This document shows, in pieces, positions 35,574 to 42,475 of a DNA stretch of 42,475 nucleotides (its first letter is position 1; each line of letters opens with the position of its first letter). Under the pieces are notes generated by a model, which worked only from the letters and a program-made list of their open reading frames with translations, was not told where the DNA came from and searched no databases. The DNA is from Bacteroidales bacterium. GTDB lineage: Bacteria > Bacteroidota > Bacteroidia > Bacteroidales > VadinHA17. The stretch spans positions 1-42,475 of the forward strand of contig WXFD01000042.1 of the NCBI GenBank assembly GCA_009877105.1, given 5' to 3'. The position numbers and the translations under genes were made by a program.

Positions 35574-38500
35574 ATGAACAAAAAAGAAGTGTACCAGATT
35601 TTGAAGCGAACACTATTAATGTTGATCTGCGTTGTATTTTCTCATTCTTTGCCGGCGCAGCAACATGTAGTATCGGGATCCGTCAGGGACGTGAATGGTG
35701 CAGGACTGCCGGGCGTGTCAATTCTTGTGAAAGGCACCACAGTCGGAACCATTACTGATGCACAGGGGAGGTACAGCATTTCAGCGGGAAGTGATGCCAC
35801 CCTGCAATTTTCCTTTATCGGATATGTAACACAGGAGGTTGCTGTCGGCAACCGTTCGGTGATTGACATGATCCTTGAGGAAGACATACAGCAGCTTGGA
35901 GAAGTTGTTGTAACGGCGCTTGGTATTGAGAGAAGCCAGAAAGCGCTGCAATCTTCGATTACGAAAGTTCCTGGTGTGGGACTTACCACTGCCCGGGAAA
36001 ACAGCCTTGGCAATGCAATGCAGGGCCGCGTTGCAGGGGTTAATATCTCCAGGTCACAGACCGGAGTAGCCGGCTCCTCCAGGGTGATAATAAGAGGTAA
36101 CAAATCATTGGGGGGCTCAAACCAGCCTCTTTATGTTATCGATGGAGTTCCGATGGACAACACCCAGTTCGGTCAGGTTGGTTTGTGGGGCGGTACCGAT
36201 CAGGGTGACGGGCTTACCTCCCTGAATCCCGATGACATTGAATCAATTACCGTTCTTAAGGGGGCAGCAGCTGCAGCTCTTTATGGTTCAAGGGGAGGTT
36301 ATGGTGTTATCAACATAACAACAAAAAGAGGGACCCAGCGCAAAGGTATCGGCATGGAATTTAATTCAAACTATGTTTTTGAGAAAGTTTACAGGCTTGA
36401 TGATCTCCAGGAAGAATACGGGCCGGGGGGATTGAAATTAGACCCGGCAAATCCGTCAGGTCCGAGGATCTTCTCAAAACCTGCCAGCCAGCTTGAAGCC
36501 TGGAACTGGGGTAACGGTTCAATGTGGGGTCCAAAATATGATGGCTCAATGGTTTACCAGTTCGATGGCGTACAAAGGCCATATTCATTTGCAGGGGATA
36601 ACTGGGAACGTTTCTATAAGACCGGTACCTCATGGACAAACAGCTTTGCCGTAACTGGCGGCGGAGAAAGACAGACATTCAGATTCTCATTTTCTGATCT
36701 GAAAGACACTTATATTATTCCTCTTCAGGGTTTCAACAGGAAAAACCTGTCACTTACGACAAACGGTAAGTTTGGAAAGAGATTTACTTTTAATGCGAAG
36801 GTAATGTATTCGAATGAAAAGACGAAAAACAGGTCCCTGCTTAACGACTCACCTGCCAATGTGCCTTATGCAATCTGGGGCCTGGCAAGAAATGTTAACG
36901 TTATGGATCTATATGGTGATCCGAATAAACCGGGAGCCGTCCCGGTTGGCACTATAACTCCCGACCTCAAGAAACCCGGGGAAGAATTTTCACAGGCATC
37001 CAGCCAGTTCACCCAGAATCCATGGTGGGCGGCTTACCAGATGACTAACCAGAACATCAGGGAACGTTTTATAACCTCCGGTGAACTTCGTTATAATATT
37101 TTCGACTGGCTGTATGTTCAGGGCAGGGTTGGTATGGACTATTACACAAGGAACAGCAACATACTGGTGCCGCAGGGTACAGGCTACCTGCGTAATGGTT
37201 CAAAGGATCATACAACCAGCTTTGTCAAGGAACTTAACCTGGAATGGATCATTGGAGCAGATAAGACAATCGGCAACATAAACGTAAATGCATTTATGGG
37301 CGCCAACAAGATGACTCATGAATCTGAAACCATGGATGTACTGGGTCAGGTTTTCAATATTCCATTCTTCCCCTCCATTACCAATACAAACCAGAAAAAT
37401 ATCTTTTACGGGTATACCAAGACTGGTATTAATTCACTCTTCGGCTCAGTGGAAATTGGCTATAAAAGATTCCTTTACATTACGGCAACAGGAAGAAACG
37501 ACTGGTTTTCAGTGCTTAATCCTCTTAGTAACAATAAATTCTATCCATCACTCGGCGGCAGCTTTGTTTTTACCGATGCATTCAAAGGCCTGCCTGAATT
37601 TCTCAACTTTGGTAAGTTGAGGGCCGCCTGGGGTCAGGTTGCAACTGCAAATGTGGGTGCATATTCCATTCAACCCACCTACATGCTTTACGGTGGAGGT
37701 CATCTCGGCCTGCCTATGGGTATTTATTCTTTTGGTGATCTTATTCCCAACCCGAATCTTAAGCCGGCACTCTCATCCGAAATTGAGTTTGGTACTGACC
37801 TGAAATTATTCGGGGGAAGAGTAGGATTTGAGTTCACATATTATACCCAGAGAACAACAAATGATATACTGGCTGCAACGGTTTCTCAAACCACAGGATT
37901 CAACTCCACTTCGATAAACATCGGTGAACTGACAAACCATGGATATGAAATTCTTTTGTCGGGAACTCCTGTTCAGGGCACCGTTACCTGGGATGTTTCC
38001 CTTAACATCGCCCACAATAAAAATAAAGTTGTTGAACTTGCACCCGGTATTGACCGTGTGTTTATAGATGAACCCAGGACAAGAGCAGCGGGAGTTTACC
38101 ATCTGAAAGGATATCCGTATGGTATGATCCTGGGGTTTGTTCAGAAAACTGATCCGGCTACAGGCAAAAAGGTTTATGATGCCCAGGGAAGACCTGTCCG
38201 GTCTGATGTCTATGAAATTCTGGGGAACGGTGTTGCAAAATTCACCGGAGGCCTGTCCAATACCCTGACATGGAAAAGTTTTGCCCTGGATTTCCTTATA
38301 GACTACAAATTTGGCGGTGACCTTTATTCAGGAACAGAGGTTAACCTGACGAACTGGGGTCTTCACAAGCAGACACTTGCATATCGTGAAGGCGGAATGC
38401 CTGTTGAGGGAGTTATACAGACCGGGACAGATTCCAACGGAAATCCGGTTTATGAACCATTTTCCAAGACCCTTAACCAGGAAGAAACCCGTAATTACTG

Positions 38501-38786
38501 GAGCTACGTTACCTCATATGCACAGGAACGGTTCGTCTATGATGCTTCATTCATTAAACTTCGCCAGATTCAGCTGGAGTATCGGCTGCCTCAGAAATTA
38601 TTGACAAAAACACCATTTACTAACGGTTCCATCTCAGCTGTCGGAAGAAACCTCTGGATCCTTTACAGGAATACCGACAATATTGATCCGGAATCAACCT
38701 ATACCAGCGGCAGCGCACAGGGGGTTGAACAGTTCGCAATGCCGACCACACGCAGTTATGGATTTAACCTGAGGGTAACATTCTAA
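35574..38786 (+). CDS. SusC/RagA-family TonB-linked outer-membrane transporter
   Basis: A 1070-residue outer-membrane protein: signal peptide (residues 1-28), a carboxypeptidase-regulatory-like domain ('VSGSVRDVNGAGLPGVSI', 'DAQGRYSIS'; about 33-110), the SusC linker 'QQLGEVVVTALGIERSQK', a TonB-dependent plug ('LYVIDGVPMDNTQF', 'DDIESITVLKGAAAAALYG') and a 22-strand barrel ending in an aromatic C-terminus ('NLRVTF'). SusC proteins import oligosaccharides or glycopeptides across the outer membrane with a SusD lid, using TonB energy. The partner SusD gene follows by about 20 bp. The presence of the GH20-like gene upstream suggests an amino-sugar-containing ligand. Length and all domains are normal for the family. 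Confidence 0.95.
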   Translation: MNKKEVYQILKRTLLMLICVVFSHSLPAQQHVVSGSVRDVNGAGLPGVSILVKGTTVGTITDAQGRYSISAGSDATLQFSFIGYVTQEVAVGNRSVIDMILEEDIQQLGEVVVTALGIERSQKALQSSITKVPGVGLTTARENSLGNAMQGRVAGVNISRSQTGVAGSSRVIIRGNKSLGGSNQPLYVIDGVPMDNTQFGQVGLWGGTDQGDGLTSLNPDDIESITVLKGAAAAALYGSRGGYGVINITTKRGTQRKGIGMEFNSNYVFEKVYRLDDLQEEYGPGGLKLDPANPSGPRIFSKPASQLEAWNWGNGSMWGPKYDGSMVYQFDGVQRPYSFAGDNWERFYKTGTSWTNSFAVTGGGERQTFRFSFSDLKDTYIIPLQGFNRKNLSLTTNGKFGKRFTFNAKVMYSNEKTKNRSLLNDSPANVPYAIWGLARNVNVMDLYGDPNKPGAVPVGTITPDLKKPGEEFSQASSQFTQNPWWAAYQMTNQNIRERFITSGELRYNIFDWLYVQGRVGMDYYTRNSNILVPQGTGYLRNGSKDHTTSFVKELNLEWIIGADKTIGNINVNAFMGANKMTHESETMDVLGQVFNIPFFPSITNTNQKNIFYGYTKTGINSLFGSVEIGYKRFLYITATGRNDWFSVLNPLSNNKFYPSLGGSFVFTDAFKGLPEFLNFGKLRAAWGQVATANVGAYSIQPTYMLYGGGHLGLPMGIYSFGDLIPNPNLKPALSSEIEFGTDLKLFGGRVGFEFTYYTQRTTNDILAATVSQTTGFNSTSINIGELTNHGYEILLSGTPVQGTVTWDVSLNIAHNKNKVVELAPGIDRVFIDEPRTRAAGVYHLKGYPYGMILGFVQKTDPATGKKVYDAQGRPVRSDVYEILGNGVAKFTGGLSNTLTWKSFALDFLIDYKFGGDLYSGTEVNLTNWGLHKQTLAYREGGMPVEGVIQTGTDSNGNPVYEPFSKTLNQEETRNYWSYVTSYAQERFVYDASFIKLRQIQLEYRLPQKLLTKTPFTNGSISAVGRNLWILYRNTDNIDPESTYTSGSAQGVEQFAMPTTRSYGFNLRVTF

Positions 38787-38807
38787 AATTTTAAATATTT
38801 GAGAAAA

Positions 38808-40415
38808 ATGAAACATATATTAAAACTGGCCATGAGCATTCTGCTGATTCTGATATTTACGGCAGGATGCGATACAGATGAACTCCACAACCTGAACATC
38901 AATCCTAATGCAGTTACGGAGATAGATATGAATTTTTTCATGACTACAGCTATTCTTGGAATGGCGAGTGCGGGCCCGTTGGTTGATAACAGGAATACCG
39001 ACTACACCAATCTTGGATTTGCCGGCCATGCAATTCAGCATTTTGCCGGAACAGGTACCTCAGCAGGAGATAAGTATTTCGAAGAAAATATAAGTAATGT
39101 CTGGCAATACTTCTACAGGGATTCACCAAAATATGCAGCCGAGATTATTAAACAGACCGGACCAGGCGGTATTTATGAGGGGAAACAGGTAAATACCCGT
39201 TCGGCTGCAAGGATTATCCGCCCGTTCTGGATGCATCGGCTTACCGATTTTTATGGGAATATCCCTTATTCCGAGGCACATCGCGGAATCGAGGGTATTT
39301 ATCAGCCAAAATACGATAAGCAGAAAGACATTTATATCGATTGCCTTAAGGAACTTGATGAAGCATGTGCTGCTTTCAATGCATCAGATATGGATTATCC
39401 GAATTTTGCCAAAGCTGATTTCCTTTTTCATGGTGATGTCGAAAAGTGGAAAAAGTTCGGCTATTCACTGATGCTCAGACTTGCAATGAGGGTGTCAAAT
39501 GTTGATCCCGGATTGGCTGCAAATTATGTCACAAAGGCAGTAGCCGGCGGCACAATGGCCGGCAATGGCGACAATGCATGGGCTCAAATGGCAATGGGAC
39601 CATACAACTGGGTTAACCAGAACGGACTTTCACGTTCTTTATGGCCCGGTGACGGAGGACTCTGGTCAAGCAATCTCTTCAGCAAAACATTCATAGATAT
39701 TCTTAAGGGTTCTGATCCTTCAAGTACTGCTGATGATGACCCCAGGCTTTACATTTTCACCCAGGGTCCCATTAAATGGTCAGCTACCGATCTGGGAGTG
39801 ATCCTTGAGCCGGATCCTCTTAAATGGATTGGTCTGCCCGTGGGTTATGATGCTTCAATGATCAATAACGAGTATGGCGGCGGTAATCCTGTGACACCAT
39901 ATGAGCATTTCTGTGCCATCAATACAAAAATGCTGAGGATTGACGCACCCTATCTTTTAATGTACGCAGCCGAATCAGAATTCCTGAAGGCAGAAGCAAT
40001 TTTAAGGAATATAGGAACCGTTCCCGGTACTGCGCAGAGTCATTATGAAGCCGGAGTCAGGCTTGCAATGCAGATGTACACTCCCCTTGATCCATCATTT
40101 ACCGTAACCGATGCCCGGGTTGACACGTATCTTTCCCAATATCCTTACGATGAAGCCAATGCGCTTGAACAGATTGGAACTCAGCTTTGGATCAGCAAAT
40201 TCCTGATGTGGTGGGATTCATGGAGCGACTGGAGGAGAACTGGTTATCCGGTTCTCGTTGAAGTAAATTATCCCGGCAATGCTACCGGTGGTAAAATTCC
40301 CAGGAAATTCCTGTATCCGCCAGCGGAAGCTGCAGGAAATCCGAACTTTGCTGACGGAGCTACCAAACCCGACAAGATGACAACAAGAGTATGGTGGGAT
40401 GGCGGTTCTGATTAG
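38808..40415 (+). CDS. SusD/RagB-family outer-membrane glycan-binding lipoprotein
   Basis: A 535-residue lipoprotein. The frame opens with a TTG at 38799, but the ATG at 38808 gives the usual leader with lipobox 'FTAGC' (Cys21). The body fits the SusD-like helical TPR fold of the SusD/RagB superfamily (SusD_2-like): 'LNINPNAVTEIDMNFFMTTA', 'RSAARIIRPFWMHRLTDFYG', 'IPYSEAHRG' and 'ESEFLKAEAILRN'. It forms the extracellular lid over its SusC partner and captures glycans at the cell surface. The C-terminal 'RRTGYPVL' and 'RKFLYPPAE' are typical. The gene is followed by a strong terminator, so susC-susD seem to form one transcription unit. Confidence 0.93.
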   Translation: MKHILKLAMSILLILIFTAGCDTDELHNLNINPNAVTEIDMNFFMTTAILGMASAGPLVDNRNTDYTNLGFAGHAIQHFAGTGTSAGDKYFEENISNVWQYFYRDSPKYAAEIIKQTGPGGIYEGKQVNTRSAARIIRPFWMHRLTDFYGNIPYSEAHRGIEGIYQPKYDKQKDIYIDCLKELDEACAAFNASDMDYPNFAKADFLFHGDVEKWKKFGYSLMLRLAMRVSNVDPGLAANYVTKAVAGGTMAGNGDNAWAQMAMGPYNWVNQNGLSRSLWPGDGGLWSSNLFSKTFIDILKGSDPSSTADDDPRLYIFTQGPIKWSATDLGVILEPDPLKWIGLPVGYDASMINNEYGGGNPVTPYEHFCAINTKMLRIDAPYLLMYAAESEFLKAEAILRNIGTVPGTAQSHYEAGVRLAMQMYTPLDPSFTVTDARVDTYLSQYPYDEANALEQIGTQLWISKFLMWWDSWSDWRRTGYPVLVEVNYPGNATGGKIPRKFLYPPAEAAGNPNFADGATKPDKMTTRVWWDGGSD

Positions 40416-40447
40416 AGCATTCAGACTTTGGACTGACAATTGAATCT

Positions 40448-40473
40448 GAGGGTGCCCCGCCCGGGGCACTCTC
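40448..40473 (+). terminator. Rho-independent-like terminator after susD
   Basis: GAGGGTGCCCCG (40448-40459) and CGGGGCACTCTC (40462-40473) form a 12-bp stem with one G-T wobble and a 2-nt tip, then a T-rich tail ('TTTATATTCT'). It lies 33 bp after the SusD stop codon. It is the strongest terminator-like hairpin in the window. Confidence 0.75.
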
Positions 40474-40682
40474 TTTATATTCTGAGATAGTCTTTTTGAA
40501 TCTCATCTCTTCAAATGGGAATTTTGAGGGCTCCTCTTTTTATTTTTAGCAGCCTTTTTAAATTTTAAATCTACCTGGAAAGAATTTTGAAACCCACATT
40601 TGTGCCATAAACAAACACGCGTAAATATAATTTTCAACATGTGGATTTCACCAGACCATTAAAAAAACAAAATTATATCACG

Positions 40683-42475
40683 ATGAAAAAATCAGTCAGG
40701 AACCTTGTAAGAATACTAGTTCCATTTATTCTGCCAATGCTCTTTACTTCTGTTGTGCAGGCTCAGAGGGTTAAGCCGGATGGTCAGCTGGCTATCCGGT
40801 CGTTGGAGCTTAACTACCCTGTTCCGGGTATTCCCTTTTATCATTTCCGGGCTGAGATAGAGCTTCCCCGGGAGTCGATGATTGAGGTCGAGGCGTCAGT
40901 TGACGGGAAGGCTCTGCGAGCAGTGGATATCCGTCGTGCGGCAGATTTTTCGGATTTAAGCCGGCCGACAATTCCCATCCGGCCGCCTTCGGGTTACAAT
41001 TTGTCACAGGACCGGACGCTGTACAGGAATTTCCAGGTTACCGGGTGGGTAAGATGGGAACCTGGGAAGGATTATACGGTTAGTCTTTCGGTTCGGATGA
41101 AGAAGGATGCCGGGTCTTCGGCTTCAGACACGAGGCTTACCGGGACCAGGGTGGTCAGGGCTCCGCTGGGTGCGGGGGTTTACAGCAAGGACTGGAAGGG
41201 CTATAAATCGGTTATTCTGAGTGAGACCGCAGGGATAAGCAGGAAGGGTGAGCCGGTGGAGGTTCTGCTGGCCTTTTATGCAGATGAGGCCCAGCAGCTG
41301 GAGCGTGACATACGCGTTGTTGGGGTCGATCCTGTGACCCATGCGCTTAGCGAGGTTCCCTCACAGGTTTATGACCGGATGGAATACCTGAAGGAAGATG
41401 ATCTCAGCCCTGACAAGGACGGCAAACCGACACGGGGGGCTCCGCTGTGGCTTCCTACGGTAACAGCCCGTGTAGCATTTCTGGCCGATGTACCGGCAAG
41501 GACCAGCAAGGTTTATCTTATATTTTACAATAATCCGCAAGCCACGGGCAAGATTTATCTGACAGATCTTCGCGTGCAGGGAGAATCTCCGGGGCTTCAG
41601 GTGGAAAACAGTGTGATTTCGGTCATGCTTCATCCTAATTCGGGTCATCTGGATCAGATCGTACTTAAGAGCAAGCCGGAATCGCCTCTTTATCACAGGA
41701 GCGAGACTAACGGTGCGATGCACTGGAACCCGGATATTTACCCTCCGCCCAGATTATGGACTCATACTGCAGACTGGAATCCTCCGTCGAATGTCATGAG
41801 TCTTTCCGGGAGCGTTATTGCTCGCAGCGATGTATGGGGGGAGATGCGTAAGGTTCCGGAGGTAGAAGCCTCGGTGCGGTATGAGTTTTATCCGGGTGTT
41901 CCCTATTTCATAAGCAGCACCAGTATGCGTATCAGGGAGACTATCCAGGCTCTTGCACTCAGGAATGCAGAGATGGTCATAAAAAGGGAAATGATCACCC
42001 ATGCAGCCTGGTATGACGTAGTTAGGGATTCGGTTATAATATATGATATTGAGCACATTCCTGATTTCACTGATCTTAAGATGGAGGCAGATGTTCCGTG
42101 GGTTCTTTTTTTCAGCAGGGAGACGGGAATAGGATTCGCAGGGATCCAGCTGAGTTACTCGAATACTGGCCTGGAGTCACCGTTGAGGGTGCTGAACCCG
42201 TTTTTTTATATCACTGCCGGCCCCTGGGTTTACTGGGCCCGTGGTCTGTCGCACACGTTTCTGTCATCGAACATGCAGCAGGTTGTACCGGCCATGAAGG
42301 GGAACATATTCAGTGAAAGGTGGGCGTATGTTATCCTGGAAACGGACAAGACCCCGACGCCTTATGCCCCGGTCTTGGAGTGGAAGAAGAGGCTGACCAA
42401 TCCGCTCAGGATAGATCTGGTTGAGGAGGTTGACGACAGGGTGACAAAAGTCATGACTGAAGCCCTGGACGATGC
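40683..42475 (+). CDS. Secreted protein of unknown family, 3' end outside the window
   Basis: An open frame of 597 complete codons with no stop before the window ends. It begins with a signal peptide ('MKKSVRNLVRILVPFILPML', cleavage likely after 'VVQA'). The visible part looks beta-rich: 'GIPFYHFRAEIELPRESM', 'LWLPTVTARVAFLADV', 'NSGHLDQIVLKSKPESPLY', 'ETNGAMHWNPDIYPPPRLW', 'EFYPGVPYFISSTSMRI' and 'GPWVYWARGLSHTFLSSNMQ'. I do not recognise the family; a carbohydrate-active or glycan-binding role is suggested only by its position after SusC/SusD. Its codons favour GAG, CGG and GGG more than those of the upstream genes. It is separated from susD by a terminator and probably has its own promoter in the 267-bp gap. 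Confidence 0.7.
   Translation, partial: MKKSVRNLVRILVPFILPMLFTSVVQAQRVKPDGQLAIRSLELNYPVPGIPFYHFRAEIELPRESMIEVEASVDGKALRAVDIRRAADFSDLSRPTIPIRPPSGYNLSQDRTLYRNFQVTGWVRWEPGKDYTVSLSVRMKKDAGSSASDTRLTGTRVVRAPLGAGVYSKDWKGYKSVILSETAGISRKGEPVEVLLAFYADEAQQLERDIRVVGVDPVTHALSEVPSQVYDRMEYLKEDDLSPDKDGKPTRGAPLWLPTVTARVAFLADVPARTSKVYLIFYNNPQATGKIYLTDLRVQGESPGLQVENSVISVMLHPNSGHLDQIVLKSKPESPLYHRSETNGAMHWNPDIYPPPRLWTHTADWNPPSNVMSLSGSVIARSDVWGEMRKVPEVEASVRYEFYPGVPYFISSTSMRIRETIQALALRNAEMVIKREMITHAAWYDVVRDSVIIYDIEHIPDFTDLKMEADVPWVLFFSRETGIGFAGIQLSYSNTGLESPLRVLNPFFYITAGPWVYWARGLSHTFLSSNMQQVVPAMKGNIFSERWAYVILETDKTPTPYAPVLEWKKRLTNPLRIDLVEEVDDRVTKVMTEALDD

Overview
The window reads as a chromosomal segment of a free-living member of the Bacteroidota, probably Bacteroidales or a relative. 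The evidence is a SusC/SusD pair, many lipoproteins with Bacteroidota-style lipoboxes, A/T-rich gene leaders without clear Shine-Dalgarno sequences, FG-GAP/ASPIC proteins, and tandem palindromic intergenic repeats of a kind I associate with this phylum. Every intact gene is on the + strand; only a decayed transposase is on the - strand. No tRNA, rRNA, CRISPR array, prophage or recognisable transcription regulator was seen.

Region 1 (1-3169) is a repeat-rich junk zone. It holds a truncated IS982-like transposase fused to a tandem hairpin array, an internally deleted remnant of a conserved secreted protein, one intact secreted metallophosphoesterase, and about 1 kb of degenerate repeats.

Region 2 (3170-17421) looks like a catabolic locus for amino-sugar-containing glycans. 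It encodes a Tat-exported GH109-like enzyme, a lipoprotein glycosidase-like TIM barrel, a GH20 beta-hexosaminidase lipoprotein, a DUF6067-type glycosidase-like lipoprotein, a FucP/NagP-type MFS sugar permease, a cytoplasmic paralogue of the GH109-like enzyme whose start overlaps the permease stop, two uroporphyrinogen-decarboxylase-fold (MtaA-like) proteins, and a second Tat-exported Gfo/Idh/MocA oxidoreductase. The likely flow is periplasmic trimming, MFS import, and cytoplasmic NAD-dependent processing.

Region 3 (17422-33233) is the most unusual part. Nine closely spaced genes encode an ASPIC/FG-GAP lipoprotein, a HzsA-like lipoprotein with one c-type haem motif, a propeller-cytochrome c peroxidase fusion with three c-haem motifs, a membrane-anchored Reg_prop-like propeller, an orphan Liv-type binding protein, a DAHP synthase without its regulatory domain, a second orphan binding protein, a TPR-FG-GAP-ASPIC protein of over 1200 residues, and another FG-GAP/ASPIC protein. 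It is preceded by phased TGTTAA repeats around a promoter-like sequence. I know of no described system with this gene set; it could be a cell-surface redox or sensing system linked to an aromatic metabolite.

Region 4 (33234-42475) is a second glycan locus: a short secreted GH20-like enzyme, a SusC/SusD outer-membrane importer pair ending in a strong terminator, and the 5' part of a large secreted protein of unknown family that runs off the window.
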